This document shows positions 1-9,223 of a stretch of DNA of 64,000 bases, piece by piece. Every line of letters starts with the position of its first letter. The stretch's first letter is position 1. This DNA comes from JAOEGB01 sp041262585 (lineage in GTDB: Bacteria > Actinomycetota > Actinomycetes > Streptosporangiales > Streptosporangiaceae), in NCBI RefSeq assembly GCF_041262585.1, contig NZ_JBGCBZ010000009.1, forward strand, positions 62,001 through 126,000, written 5' to 3'. The translations under genes were made by a program, and so were the position numbers. The notes under the pieces are model-generated. The model saw only the letters and a list, made by a program, of their open reading frames with translations. It had not been told where the DNA came from and made no database searches.

Positions 1-270
1 CTCGCGCTCCAGGGCGTCGACCCCCGCGCGTGGTCGCTGACCCGCCTGCTGAACGCGGCCGAGGTGATGATGCGGATGGCCGCCAAAGACGAAGCGGAGT
101 GGCAGCGTAACCGGGCCCGGTTGTACGCGCCGCCCCCTGAGGAACGGCGCGCCGCCGCCGCTGGACGGGCCAGCGCTGGTCGGGTCGGCATGACCCGGGC
201 GCAGGCCGCCGCGCTGCTGGGGCAGATCGCCGCCGAGGACGCCAAGGTCGGCGGGGGCGGCGGGGGCTAG
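1..270 (+). CDS. C-terminus of a phage tail assembly protein (partial)
   Basis: The reading frame is open from the window edge, so the start lies upstream. The visible 89 residues are helical, rich in Ala and Arg, and end in a Gly run. It lies immediately before the tape measure gene, where siphoviruses place their tail assembly chaperones (often expressed through a programmed frameshift). That role is inferred from position only; no motif proves it. The stop codon TAG overlaps the -10 box of the promoter that serves the tape measure gene. Alternative: a small tail completion protein. Confidence 0.55.
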   Translation, partial: LALQGVDPRAWSLTRLLNAAEVMMRMAAKDEAEWQRNRARLYAPPPEERRAAAAGRASAGRVGMTRAQAAALLGQIAAEDAKVGGGGGG

Positions 271-300
271 TCTGGGATCGCCGCTGGTTATGGGCCGGGC
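268..300 (+). promoter_or_regulatory. Phage late promoter with conserved leader motif, copy 1
   Basis: A -10-like TAGTCT (268-273) is followed at 281-300 by CCGCTGGTTATGGGCCGGGC. The same 20-mer, with A or G at one position, recurs at four other late genes. It sits where the 5' end of the transcript should be. Directly downstream GGCAACCT/AGGTTGCC forms an 8-bp inverted repeat just before the tape measure GTG. Promoter function is inferred from repetition and position. Confidence 0.6.
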
Positions 301-327
301 AACCTGCACTGTTCGTGAGGTTGCCTG

Positions 328-3300
328 GTGGCGGACGACATCGTCGGTAGCGCTCGGCTGCGTGTCGAGCTGGACGGCGACGCGGCGGAGCGGCAGGCCC
401 GCGCCACCGCCCGGCGTGTAGAGAAGGCGTTCCAGCAGTCCGGCAAGGACGCGGGGAACGGGTTCTTCCGCGACGCCGACGGCCGTTTGCGTGACTCCAA
501 AGGCCGGTTCGCCAAGCGTGGCGAGGAGCTCGGCCAGGCCGTGGGCAAGGGCGCGGCCCGTGGCGCCGAGCTGCTGACCAAGGCGCTGTCGGTGGCCGGG
601 AAGGGCCTGTTGGTTCTGGGCGTCGGCGCCGGGGCGGTTACCGCCCTGTCGATCGCCATGGCCAACACGGCGGTCAACGCCACCCGCCTGGCCGCCGCCC
701 TGGCCCCCGCCGCGGGGATCGTCGCCGCCCTCCCCGCGGGGGTGCTGCAGCTGGCCGCTGCTGTCGGCACCCTCCGCCTGGGCCTGGTCGGCGTGTCCGA
801 CGCGATCGAGGCCGCGTTCTCCGGCGATCTGGAGGACCTGCAGAAGGCGATGCAGGGGCTGTCGCCGGCGGCCCGCTCGATGGTGACCGAACTGCGGGAC
901 GTCCGCCCCGAGCTGGAGGCGCTGCGGCTTAGCGTGCAGGAGGCGCTGTTCGCGCCCCTGCAGGGGGAGATCACCCGCCTGGTCGGCGTGCTGCGCGGCC
1001 CGCTGCAGACGGGCATGGTCGGCGTGGCGTCCCAGTTCGGGCGGCTCGCGCTGGCCGTGACCCGCTTCGCCGGGTCGGCCGCCGGGGTGCGGCTGATCAC
1101 CGGTGTGTTCGACACGCTGCAGCGCACGCTGGCGTCGATCCGGTCGGACACGATCGACCGGCTGCTCGTCGCGGTCGGCGGGTTTGTCACCGCCACGCTC
1201 CCCGCCTTTGATGATCTCGGCACAGCGATCGATACCGCGCTTGACCGGCTGTCGGCCTTCCTGGAGGAGGCCGTGATCTCCGGTGACGCGCTGATCTGGG
1301 TGAACGATGCCGTCGCGGTGTTCCGGCAGCTCGGCACGGTCATCGCCGACACCTTCGGCCTGATCTTCGACGTGTTCAACATCGTCAATGCCAGCGGGAA
1401 CAACGCCCTGGGCGGGATCACCGCCGTGCTGGAGGGGGTGCGGGAGTTCCTGGCCAGCGCGGAGGGCCAGGCGACGATCGTCTCGGTGTTCCAGTCGCTG
1501 GAGGAGGTCGGCTCTCAGCTCGGCCCGGTCATCTCCGGCCTGCTAGTGCTGCTCGGCCGGATCGCGCCGATCATCGCCGACCTGGCCGACTCCGTGTCAG
1601 GGACACTGGTGGGGGCGTTCGAGGGCCTCGGCACCGCCCTGTCGGCGATCGGTCCCGGCGTGGTGGTGGTGTTCGAGCGGCTGCAGGAGGCCATCGGCCA
1701 GGCCAACTCGTCGGGGGCGCTGACCGACCTTGCCGGCGGGGCGGGTGACCTGCTGGAGGCGCTGGCCCCGCTGCTCCCCGCGGTAATCAATGTGGCGGGT
1801 GGGCTGGGGAAGCTGGCCCCGGCCGCGTCGCTGCTCGCCGCCGTCCTGACCCCCGTCGTGGCGGTGATCTCCGCGGTCGCGGAGGCGTTCGACAGCCTGC
1901 CCGGCCCGTTGCAGGCGGCGGTGCTGTCGCTCGGCACGATGGTGGCGCTGCGGGGCCGGGTCGCCGAGTTCGGCACCACCCTGGCGCAGCTGCCCGCGCA
2001 GCTGTCGGCGCGGGCGATGGGCGTGGCCACCCGCGGCCTGGGGCTGCTCCGGTCGGGGTTGACCGGGCTGCTGGGGGTGTTCGGCGGGCCGTGGGGGCTG
2101 GCCATCACCGCCGGAGTCACCGCCCTGTCGCTGTTCGGTGACCGGCAGTCGGAGGCGGCGCAGAAGGTGTCGGACCTGACCTCCACCCTGGACGAGCAGA
2201 CCGGCCGCCTGACGGAGAACACCCGGCAGTGGGTCGCCACCGAGCTGCAGCAGCGCGGCATCCTCGACCTGGCCAAGCGGATGGGCATCGACACCGCTCT
2301 CCTGACCTCCGCGGTGCTGGGTGAGGCGGGCGCGGTCACCCAGCTGAACGACGCCCTGGACGCCAACGTGCAGGCGGCCCAGTCCCGGTCGGGCATCGAG
2401 ATGACCAGCCAGCTGCAGGCGGAGCTGCTGAACACCGACACCCTGCGCCAGTCGGTCGGAGAGCTGTCGGTTGCGTACCGCACCGCCAGCAGCGACGCCC
2501 TGCTGAAGATCGAGGCGTCGAGGAACCTGCAGGTGGCCGAGCAGTCCACGGCCACGGCGGTGCAGCTGACCACGCAGGCGATGAAGGAGCAGGCGGACCT
2601 GCTGCGCGCCCAGGTCGACCCTGCGTTCGCGTTCCAGCAGGCGCTGCAGGGGGTGGCCGAAAAGCAGACGGCGTACAAGAACGCCGTCGCGGAATCGGGG
2701 GCCAAGTCCCGGGAGGCGCAGCTGGCGTCGCTGGACCTGGCCCGCGCCAGCCTGGACCTGCAGAACGCCGCCGCCGGGCTGGGCGACACTTTCACCGGCA
2801 AGCTCACCCCGGACATGCGGGCGGTGCTGCAGGCTGCCGGCCTGACCAAGGGGCAGATCCGCGACGTCGAGAATGCGCTGAACGACACCCGCCGGGCCGC
2901 CGAGGACTACCAGGGCAACTACCGGGCCAACGTCGAGGTCGTCGGTGCGGAGGCCGCCGAGCGGCGCATCCGCAACCTCAACAGCGTGATCGCCGACGTG
3001 CAGCGCAGCGTCACCATCGGCATCGTCGCTAACGTGAACCTGCGGGGGCTGCCCGCCTACGACCACGGCGGCATCGTGGACTCGCCCACCGTGGCGCTGC
3101 TCGGTGAGCGTAACCGCCGCGAGGTCGTCATCCCGTTGACGAAGCCGGAGCGGGCGCGGCAGCTCGCCGCCGAGTCCGGGCTGACCCGCATCCTCGGCAC
3201 CCGCGCCACCCCACGCGCCGCGGCCGCTGGTGGTGGGGGCGACACGTACCACACCTGGAACCTGTACGAGGTCGGCGACGCCGAGACCACGGCGCAGCGC

Positions 3301-3339
3301 GTCGTGAACCGGCTCGCCCTGGCCGGCGGAGGGCTGTGA
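328..3339 (+). CDS. Phage tape measure protein
   Basis: A 1003-residue protein that sets tail length and lines the tail tube in siphoviruses. Sequence shows an Ala-rich N-terminus with charged helices, several long hydrophobic stretches (about residues 80-130, 340-420, 470-590), and Gln/Ala-rich helices from about 600 to 860, the usual tape measure pattern. It is the longest gene of the phage block and lies between the tail assembly gene and minor tail genes, as expected. The GTG start at 328 has GTGAGG 7 nt upstream. No lysozyme or peptidase domain was recognised. The gene ends 3 nt before the next start, so they are co-transcribed. Confidence 0.9.
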   Translation: MADDIVGSARLRVELDGDAAERQARATARRVEKAFQQSGKDAGNGFFRDADGRLRDSKGRFAKRGEELGQAVGKGAARGAELLTKALSVAGKGLLVLGVGAGAVTALSIAMANTAVNATRLAAALAPAAGIVAALPAGVLQLAAAVGTLRLGLVGVSDAIEAAFSGDLEDLQKAMQGLSPAARSMVTELRDVRPELEALRLSVQEALFAPLQGEITRLVGVLRGPLQTGMVGVASQFGRLALAVTRFAGSAAGVRLITGVFDTLQRTLASIRSDTIDRLLVAVGGFVTATLPAFDDLGTAIDTALDRLSAFLEEAVISGDALIWVNDAVAVFRQLGTVIADTFGLIFDVFNIVNASGNNALGGITAVLEGVREFLASAEGQATIVSVFQSLEEVGSQLGPVISGLLVLLGRIAPIIADLADSVSGTLVGAFEGLGTALSAIGPGVVVVFERLQEAIGQANSSGALTDLAGGAGDLLEALAPLLPAVINVAGGLGKLAPAASLLAAVLTPVVAVISAVAEAFDSLPGPLQAAVLSLGTMVALRGRVAEFGTTLAQLPAQLSARAMGVATRGLGLLRSGLTGLLGVFGGPWGLAITAGVTALSLFGDRQSEAAQKVSDLTSTLDEQTGRLTENTRQWVATELQQRGILDLAKRMGIDTALLTSAVLGEAGAVTQLNDALDANVQAAQSRSGIEMTSQLQAELLNTDTLRQSVGELSVAYRTASSDALLKIEASRNLQVAEQSTATAVQLTTQAMKEQADLLRAQVDPAFAFQQALQGVAEKQTAYKNAVAESGAKSREAQLASLDLARASLDLQNAAAGLGDTFTGKLTPDMRAVLQAAGLTKGQIRDVENALNDTRRAAEDYQGNYRANVEVVGAEAAERRIRNLNSVIADVQRSVTIGIVANVNLRGLPAYDHGGIVDSPTVALLGERNRREVVIPLTKPERARQLAAESGLTRILGTRATPRAAAAGGGGDTYHTWNLYEVGDAETTAQRVVNRLALAGGGL

Positions 3340-3342
3340 CCC

Positions 3343-4677
3343 GTGCTCGACACCTACCTGCTCCTCGGCGACACGGAGATCGCCAACCACGCACGGTTGG
3401 ACGCCTACCTGCAGTCGGTGGGGTCGCCGCTGACCACGCGGGAGGCGTGCGGCTGCCCCACGTTCACCGCGCAACTGGTGGGCGACCAGCCGTACACCAC
3501 CCCCCAGGCGGATGCGGCGCCGTGGTGGGACCCGAACGTCCCCGCCTCCGCCGAGTTCGCCGGGCTGATGGTGCTGGAGGTCGCCGGCCTGGGCGACCAC
3601 CCGGTCAAACGCACGGTGACCACGGCGGTCGCCGGCGGGGCCGCGCTGGGCCCGCCCAGGGTGCAACCGCGGACGATCGTTGTGACGGCGCTGGTGCTCG
3701 GGTCGACATGCTGCGGGGTGGACTACGGGCTGAACTGGCTGGCCCGCGCTCTGGAGGGCTGCGGCACGCCGAAGTGCGGCGACTGCCCGAGCGCGGCGTG
3801 CGGCGGCACCGACCTGACCGTCTACAACTGCTGCCCGTCCGAAAGCCTGGATGTGGAGGAGTTCACGGCCCGCCACCGCCGCACCCTGCGCCGGGTCGCC
3901 CTGGTCGACGGGCCGACGGTGGTCGCCCGCGCCGGGGACGGCTGCACCACCGGCGACGGCTGCTCCACGGGGGCGGACATTCTGACGGTGGAGTTCACCC
4001 TGACGGCCGCGACGCCGTGGTTGTGGGCCGACCCGGTGCCGATCCTCGACGCGGCGATCCCGAGGGACAGCAGCAACAACTGCATCCAGTGGTGCGTCCA
4101 CCCGTCCGCGAACTGCCCCGGCCCGTGCGCGCTCGCGGCGTGCCCGGAGCCGCCGGTGCTGTGCTCTGACCCGACGTGCCGCACCCCGACACCGCCGAGC
4201 CCGCCGCCGCCGGACACATGCTTCTGCCAGGCGCTCGCGCCGGACGTGCAGTGTTTCGACCTGGACCGGTCGAGCAGGGCCAGGTGGTTCCCCGACGCCC
4301 CGGTCATCGTGATCGACGCCGGGGCGGCAGCGTTGCGCCGCCTCACGGTGACGTTCTACGAGCGGACCGCCGCGCAGGCGGGCATGACCTGCGCGCAGAT
4401 CGCCGACGCGGGACGGTGCGCGCCGCACAGCGTGTATCACGCGGCGTACGTCCCGGGCGGGGGGACGCTGACCCTGGATGGGCAGGTGGGCCGGGCCACC
4501 GTCACCTGCCAGGGCGTCACCGAGACCAGCCCGGACGTGTTCGGCCGGGACGGCGCGCCGCCGTCGTGGCGGCTGCTGGAGTGCAACGCGTTCTGCGTGT
4601 GCATCAGCTCCGACCCGCTGTTCACCCCGGCCGCGGACGCCACGGTGTCGATCTCGTTGTCCGCCAGGGGGTCGTGA
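3343..4677 (+). CDS. Phage minor tail protein, Cys-rich
   Basis: 444 residues, positioned directly after the tape measure gene where distal tail or baseplate proteins are found. Unusual for a phage tail protein, it contains many cysteines in clusters (CGC near 36, CC near 120, repeated CxxC-type pairs around 140-165 and 245-280), followed by a Pro-rich linker TPPSPPPP near 280 and a beta-rich C-terminal part. The cysteines suggest disulfide or metal stabilisation; this is inference. GTG start 3 nt after the preceding stop; its stop overlaps the next start (GTGATG). Confidence 0.7.
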   Translation: MLDTYLLLGDTEIANHARLDAYLQSVGSPLTTREACGCPTFTAQLVGDQPYTTPQADAAPWWDPNVPASAEFAGLMVLEVAGLGDHPVKRTVTTAVAGGAALGPPRVQPRTIVVTALVLGSTCCGVDYGLNWLARALEGCGTPKCGDCPSAACGGTDLTVYNCCPSESLDVEEFTARHRRTLRRVALVDGPTVVARAGDGCTTGDGCSTGADILTVEFTLTAATPWLWADPVPILDAAIPRDSSNNCIQWCVHPSANCPGPCALAACPEPPVLCSDPTCRTPTPPSPPPPDTCFCQALAPDVQCFDLDRSSRARWFPDAPVIVIDAGAAALRRLTVTFYERTAAQAGMTCAQIADAGRCAPHSVYHAAYVPGGGTLTLDGQVGRATVTCQGVTETSPDVFGRDGAPPSWRLLECNAFCVCISSDPLFTPAADATVSISLSARGS

Positions 4678-5681
4678 TGGCGGTTGGTTGCGGCGTCCAC
4701 CAGGCGGCGATCTACGACCGGAACGGGGCGATGATCACCCCGGCGGAGACGCTGATGGAGGTGGAGTGGACGCGGGTCCTGAACAACATGTCGACCGCGA
4801 GGGCCACGATCCAGCCGTCCGGCGACTGCTGCCAGGCCGTCGACAACGTGCGTTCATGGCGGCACAAGCTGGTGATCTGGAGGGACGGCCGCATGGTGTG
4901 GGAAGGCCCGGTGCTGGGCGCCGACTGGAAGTACGGGTCGTTCGAGGTCGAGGCCGGCGACGTGCTGGCGTGGCTGGACCGCAGAGTGCCGCACCAGGAC
5001 ATCAAGTTCGGGGAAACCGACCTGGCCGACATCGCCGAATGGCTGATCGAGGACGGGTTCGCCCCCGACGACCCCGGCCACAGCGTGCAGATCATCGGCC
5101 CAGCCGGGATCACCGGCGGACGCGCCTACACCAAAGACGTGGGGCAAACCGGTGACCACCTGCGGGACCTGGCCGACACCGGCATCGACTACACGGCCGT
5201 CGGGTCGCGCATCCTGATCCTGCCCGAGGACCACACCACCCGCGTCGGGTCGCTGTCGGACGCGGACTTCCCAGAAGGGCTGACCGTGTCGGAGGACGGG
5301 GCGGCCCTGGCCACCCGCTGGGTGGTGCACGGCAAGGACAAGGTCGTCGGCGAGGCCGGCGGCATCCACCCGTACTACGGGCTGCTGGAGCGGGTCGCCG
5401 ACGAGTCGTCGATCCTCAAGGACGCATCCGCCGCGGCGGCCGCCCGGTCCCGGCTGCGGGCGTCGCTGCCAGCACCGGTGTGGATCGCCTCCCAGCAGGC
5501 CACCCTGTCGCCTGACGCGGCGGTCGACGTCCCGAGCTTGGTGCCAGGCTGGTGTGTCGACGTGGCCTCCACCCGCACATGCCGGGCCGTCGCCCAATCC
5601 CTGAAGATCATGGCGGTGAAGGTGACGGAGAACAGTTCGGGGGAGACCGTGTCGGTGCAGCTGGCCCCGGCGGGGGCGTGA
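4677..5681 (+). CDS. Phage minor tail protein (Gp37-like tail hub type)
   Basis: 334 residues, beta-rich, with a tail-hub style N-terminus (YDRNGAMITP, EVEWTRVLNNMS). It resembles the siphovirus ReqiPepy6 Gp37-like minor tail family by overall pattern, recalled rather than searched. The start is ATG at 4677; an in-frame GTG at 4674 overlapping the upstream TGA is equally possible and would add one residue. It is part of the tail operon that begins with the tape measure gene. Probably a baseplate or tip protein contacting the tail fibres encoded next. Confidence 0.65.
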   Translation: MAVGCGVHQAAIYDRNGAMITPAETLMEVEWTRVLNNMSTARATIQPSGDCCQAVDNVRSWRHKLVIWRDGRMVWEGPVLGADWKYGSFEVEAGDVLAWLDRRVPHQDIKFGETDLADIAEWLIEDGFAPDDPGHSVQIIGPAGITGGRAYTKDVGQTGDHLRDLADTGIDYTAVGSRILILPEDHTTRVGSLSDADFPEGLTVSEDGAALATRWVVHGKDKVVGEAGGIHPYYGLLERVADESSILKDASAAAAARSRLRASLPAPVWIASQQATLSPDAAVDVPSLVPGWCVDVASTRTCRAVAQSLKIMAVKVTENSSGETVSVQLAPAGA

Positions 5682-5683
5682 CG

Positions 5684-6196
5684 ATGGCGGCCAGGGGAAG
5701 CGCGTCCCGCAGGTCGCCGCACGGGCCGATGGCGGGCGTTGTCGGCGACCTCGCGCAGCGCGCCCGGTCGATGGAGAACGACCGCACCTCGCGGCAGGGG
5801 CCGCCCGGTGAGCCCGGCCCGCCCGGTCCCCCCGGAGAGGTTGGCCCGCAGGGCGAACCCGGGCCGCAGGGTGAGCCCGGCCCGCCCGGGCCGCAGGGCC
5901 AACCGGGGCCGGCGGGCCCCTCCCCTGCCGCCGCCGTCATCCTCACTACGGCGGATGGGCGGGCAACCTTCCCGTTCACCACCCCGTTCGCGGTGCCGCC
6001 GATCATCGGCGCGCTGCCCGTCGACGGCCAGCCGGGTGACGACACCACCGTCACCGTCGCGCTGGAGCAGGTCACCACCACCCAGGCCGTCGTGCGGGTG
6101 TGGCGTACCCGGGCGCTGCTCGGGCTGGGCCTCCTGCCATCCGTGCCCGCCGGGGCCGGGGTCGAGGTCCACATGATCGCCACCCCTCGCCCGTAG
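5684..6196 (+). CDS. Collagen-like phage tail fibre protein
   Basis: 170 residues. Residues about 40-78 are a run of Gly-X-Y triplets rich in Pro (GPPGEPGPPGPPG type), a collagen-like trimerising stalk common in phage fibres. The part after it (TADGRATFPFTTPFAVPPIIGALPV) resembles a beta-sandwich tip. The ATG at 5684 follows the upstream stop closely; a GTG at 5678 overlapping that stop is an alternative. The stop codon TAG at 6194 overlaps the -10 box of the next late promoter. Likely involved in host attachment. Confidence 0.75.
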   Translation: MAARGSASRRSPHGPMAGVVGDLAQRARSMENDRTSRQGPPGEPGPPGPPGEVGPQGEPGPQGEPGPPGPQGQPGPAGPSPAAAVILTTADGRATFPFTTPFAVPPIIGALPVDGQPGDDTTVTVALEQVTTTQAVVRVWRTRALLGLGLLPSVPAGAGVEVHMIATPRP

Positions 6197-6230
6197 AATC
6201 CGGGGCGGAGCCGCTGGTTATGGGCCGGGC
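6194..6230 (+). promoter_or_regulatory. Phage late promoter with conserved leader motif, copy 2
   Basis: -10-like TAGAAT (6194-6199) followed by the 20-mer CCGCTGGTTATGGGCCGGGC at 6211-6230. Downstream, CCACC/GGTGG around 6242-6256 can pair just ahead of the ATG of the glycine-rich tail protein at 6263. As in copy 1 the -10 box is built into the stop codon of the preceding gene. Confidence 0.6.
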
Positions 6231-6262
6231 GCACCTGCAACCCACCATGGGGGTGGTATGCG

Positions 6263-6982
6263 ATGGCACGCGCCTGCGTCTGCGCCGACCGGCTGACAGT
6301 CAACGCTCAGGGTGAGCTGTGCGTGATCCCCGGCAGCCTCGGCCTTCGTCAAATCTTGTACTTCAACGATCCGGGCGTCTTCCAGTTCACCAAGGCGTCC
6401 TATCCGTGGTTGGCGAGGGTCCGGGTGAAGGTGCAGGGCGGTGGCGGCGGGTCGGCTGGTGCTGACGCCGCCGCCAACCAACTGATCGCCCGCCCCGGCG
6501 GCGCAGGCGGCGGATACAGCGAGTCGCTGATCAGCGTGGGCACGCTGGGCGCGTCGGAGGCCATCACGGTCGGCGCCGGTGGTTCGGCCGGCAGCAGCAA
6601 CAACGGTGGCGGGGCGGGAGGGTCCAGCTCGTTCGGTGGTCTGGTCGTCGCCCCCGGCGGCGACGGCGGCACCGCCGCCATGGCTTCAGCGACCACACCG
6701 AATACCGCGACCGGTGTGCCCGGCCCGCTGGCCGGCACCGGGCAGTTCCGTCAGGGCGGCGGCCCCGGCGGTGCCGCCATCAGGTTGAACGCCACCGAAG
6801 GCATGGGCGGCCAGGGCGGCGAGTCGTTCCTGGGACATGGGGGCTTCGCCCGGGGGTCGGAGGGGCCGGGGACCGCCTCACGCGGGTACGGCGGCGGCGC
6901 CGGCGGACCGCTGTCCATGGGGGGCGCCATGGCCGGCGAAGCGGGCGGCGACGGCATCGTAATAGTGGAGCTGTACGGCTAG
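6263..6982 (+). CDS. Glycine-rich phage tail tip protein
   Basis: 239 residues. After a short Cys-containing N-terminus (CVCADRL) the protein is dominated by Gly-rich stretches (VQGGGGGSAG, GAGGGYSESL, GGSSNNGGGAGGSS type) interspersed with short beta strands. This is the pattern of glycine-rich phage adhesins and appendage proteins in which poly-Gly helices pack into a receptor-binding tip. It sits between two fibre-type genes and has its own leader promoter. Receptor binding is inferred from composition and position. Confidence 0.7.
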   Translation: MARACVCADRLTVNAQGELCVIPGSLGLRQILYFNDPGVFQFTKASYPWLARVRVKVQGGGGGSAGADAAANQLIARPGGAGGGYSESLISVGTLGASEAITVGAGGSAGSSNNGGGAGGSSSFGGLVVAPGGDGGTAAMASATTPNTATGVPGPLAGTGQFRQGGGPGGAAIRLNATEGMGGQGGESFLGHGGFARGSEGPGTASRGYGGGAGGPLSMGGAMAGEAGGDGIVIVELYG

Positions 6983-7112
6983 CGGCGGATGTCCCGTTCG
7001 GTCCTGCCTCGCGCTTGCGTCGGGTTCACCATCGGCCGGAGGACGGTGCCTCGCATCACCCGGGGCGTACACGGCTGTGCCCGCCACCAGGGCGTTCGCC
7101 GGGGCGCGGCTC

Positions 7113-7146
7113 TAGACTCGCCGTAGCCGCTGGTTATGGGCCGGGC
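7113..7146 (+). promoter_or_regulatory. Phage late promoter with conserved leader motif, copy 3
   Basis: -10-like TAGACT (7113-7118) then CCGCTGGTTATGGGCCGGGC at 7127-7146, 28 nt before the TTG start at 7174. The preceding 130 bp (6983-7112) contains no convincing gene; a 45-codon ORF starting at 6988 lacks a good ribosome site. Confidence 0.6.
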
Positions 7147-7173
7147 AGCACTCCAATCCACGGAGATACGGCC

Positions 7174-8316
7174 TTGTCCAGATGCGACTGCGGCACCCGG
7201 TGCACGTGCGTCATCACCGCGGGCGACGGCATCGCCGTCGACGGCAACGGTTCCACCGCGGCCCCTTACGTCATCAGCGCCACCGGCGACGGGACGGTGT
7301 CCTGCGACCAGGTGCGCCCCTGCATTTCAGCCGGTGATGGCCTGGCGTACGACGTCGCCACGGGGGTGATGGAGGCCAGGCCCAGCACCGACGCTGGCAA
7401 CACCTTGGAGATCGGCACGGATGGCGGGTTGATGGTCCCGCCCGGCGGGTCGACCGCGCTGCAGGTCACCGATACCCCGAGCATCGACCTGACTCTGTCC
7501 GGGAGCGGGACCACCGGGGACCCGTATAACGTCACCGCCGTGGTGAAGCTGGACGCCACCCCACCCGGCGGCGGGTCGAACCTCATGCATGAGGGGCCGG
7601 ACGGGCTGTACGTCGAATGCGCCGACGTGAGGTCCTGTCTGTCGGAGGGCGACGGAATCGACTACGACGCCACCACCGGCGTCATCTCCGCCAGGCCCAG
7701 CACGAATGCGGGCAACCAGCTCGAGATCGGGTCGGATGGCGGGCTGATGGTGCCGGCGCTGGTGACGGACTGCGGCCTGACCGGTGACGGGTCGGCCGGT
7801 GCCCCGCTGGCGGCGGCGGTGCAGGCGTGGCCGTATCCGTGCGATGTCGACGCGAACGCGGGCAGCGTGTACTGCGACAGCACCGGGGCACTGCGTGGCG
7901 AGCCGCCGTCTCGGGCGACGTTCGTGCAGGACTCCCTCAACGAGACCGGCCTGTCCATCCCGGTGCCGACCGGGTCCAACAACGTCATCGAGACTCGCAC
8001 CCTGACGATCGTCAATCCCGACCCGTGCAGGGAGGCGTTCGTCATCGCCGAGGTGGAGGTCGACATCGACTTCGACTTGCCCGGCAGCTCGGGCGGGGCG
8101 TACGGCATCCAGACCGACGAGATGGCTTACTTCGCCAACCGTGGCAGCACGACGGCGTTCGATGTGCACTGCCAGACGACGAAGGTCTACAACCGGGTGA
8201 TCCCTCCGGGTGGCGTGCTGAACGAGCCGTTGAACATCACGCTGGCCAGGGGCAGCGGCGGCGCGACCGTGAACCGCATCCAAAGCTTCATGAGGGCGTT
8301 CGTCTTCAACATGTGA
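7174..8316 (+). CDS. Phage tail fibre/appendage protein with internal duplication
   Basis: 380 residues from a TTG start at 7174, chosen because GGAGAT lies 7 nt upstream and it follows the leader motif; earlier in-frame codons would precede the promoter. The N-terminus has CDCGTRCTC. Two copies of an about 40-residue module follow (near residues 48-88 and 150-195), each starting C(I/L)S(A/E)GDG and ending LEIG(T/S)DGGLMVP, so the gene grew by internal duplication. The C-terminal third is beta-rich and ends with IQSFMRAFVFNM. A structural appendage is likely; exact role unknown. Confidence 0.7.
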   Translation: MSRCDCGTRCTCVITAGDGIAVDGNGSTAAPYVISATGDGTVSCDQVRPCISAGDGLAYDVATGVMEARPSTDAGNTLEIGTDGGLMVPPGGSTALQVTDTPSIDLTLSGSGTTGDPYNVTAVVKLDATPPGGGSNLMHEGPDGLYVECADVRSCLSEGDGIDYDATTGVISARPSTNAGNQLEIGSDGGLMVPALVTDCGLTGDGSAGAPLAAAVQAWPYPCDVDANAGSVYCDSTGALRGEPPSRATFVQDSLNETGLSIPVPTGSNNVIETRTLTIVNPDPCREAFVIAEVEVDIDFDLPGSSGGAYGIQTDEMAYFANRGSTTAFDVHCQTTKVYNRVIPPGGVLNEPLNITLARGSGGATVNRIQSFMRAFVFNM

Positions 8317-8327
8317 CCGGGGGACCG

Positions 8328-8645
8328 ATGGAAGAGAAGACCTTGTACTACCGGACCGCGGTGGGGGGTCTGGTGGAGCGCACGGTGACCGTGCAGCGTG
8401 ACGCGAACGGCGAGGTGGTTGTGCCGCCTGTGCCGGAGGGCTGGGTCGAGCTCACCGCTGAGCAGTACGCGACCGAACGCGCCAAGGTGGACGCGGCCGA
8501 GCAGGCGCGGCAGGACCAGGTCCGGCAGGAGGAGGAGCAGCGGCAGTCGGAGGACCTGGCGGCGCTGCGCCAGCTGGGTCTGCCGGAGGCGACAGCTCGC
8601 CGCCTGGCCGGTCTGCCGCCCGAGGGCAGCAACGGCGGGGGGTAA
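8328..8645 (+). CDS. Small phage coiled-coil protein
   Basis: 105 residues. A beta-like N-terminal half (LYYRTAVGGLVERTVTVQRD) is followed by a charged helix rich in Gln, Glu and Arg (residues about 55-85) predicted to form a coiled coil, and a Gly-rich end. It begins 11 nt after the preceding stop with GGGGGACCG ahead of the ATG, so it is coupled to the fibre gene. May be a fibre chaperone or virion-associated protein; the sequence alone does not decide. Confidence 0.55.
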   Translation: MEEKTLYYRTAVGGLVERTVTVQRDANGEVVVPPVPEGWVELTAEQYATERAKVDAAEQARQDQVRQEEEQRQSEDLAALRQLGLPEATARRLAGLPPEGSNGGG

Positions 8646-8737
8646 CGGCCAGTCCGCGATGCGCGGCCCGCGGGCGCCAGGGCGGCTGGTTCCGGGTGCG
8701 CCGGGGCTGGCCGCCCTGCTGCTGGTGGGCTGGTCAC

Positions 8738-8774
8738 TACACTCGCCGTGAGCGCCGCTGGTTGTGGGCCGGGC
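8738..8774 (+). promoter_or_regulatory. Phage late promoter with conserved leader motif, copy 4
   Basis: -10-like TACACT (8738-8743) then CCGCTGGTTGTGGGCCGGGC at 8755-8774 (G variant). It precedes the multi-spanning membrane protein gene at 8801. Confidence 0.6.
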
Positions 8775-8800
8775 CTGTCCTGGTCACCACGGAGGCCGCG

Positions 8801-9223
8801 TTGGTCCGCAGCTGGTTGCAGTCGCTCCGCCACAGGATTGGGCATCGCGGTGCGTTTTTGCTGTTCTTGGCGGCGTTGGATGTGGCGTACGCCCGCCGGT
8901 TGGCGTGGCCGGACCCGCACCTGCAGACCAGCCCCCTGTACGCCTACCTGACGGGCATCGCGCCGGGCCCGGTCTGGGCGCTGATGTGGGGCGTGGTGGG
9001 CGTGCTGTGCGGGTGGGGCGCGTTCCGCGTCCGCGACGCGATCGCGTTCACCGCCGCGATGGTCCTCAAATTCGTGTGGGCGGCGGTGAACCTGCTGGGC
9101 TGGCTGTTCGCCGGCCTGCCGCAGGGTGACTGGGCCACCGCCTTGTGGGTGTTCGCCGCGCTGGTCGTCTACAACGTGGCGAACTGGCCGGAGCCGACCG
9201 ACGAGACGGGCTGCCGGACGTGA
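8801..9223 (+). CDS. Phage membrane protein, holin-like
   Basis: 140 residues from a TTG start with CGGAGG 5-6 nt upstream. Four hydrophobic segments are visible (about residues 18-33, 53-75, 83-105, 113-130), separated by short charged loops. Position just before a membrane-anchored coiled-coil protein and the endolysin suggests a lysis function such as a holin or accessory membrane protein. A second, clearer holin is encoded after the endolysin. GTG at 8783 is an alternative start. Its stop overlaps the next start (GTGA). Confidence 0.55.
   Translation: MVRSWLQSLRHRIGHRGAFLLFLAALDVAYARRLAWPDPHLQTSPLYAYLTGIAPGPVWALMWGVVGVLCGWGAFRVRDAIAFTAAMVLKFVWAAVNLLGWLFAGLPQGDWATALWVFAALVVYNVANWPEPTDETGCRT

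Noticed and set aside
1597..4440. 947-codon minus-strand ORF opposite the tape measure and tail genes
   Set aside because: It is antisense to clear tail genes, has Arg/Gln/Gly-rich low-information sequence and no ribosome site; a GC-driven shadow.
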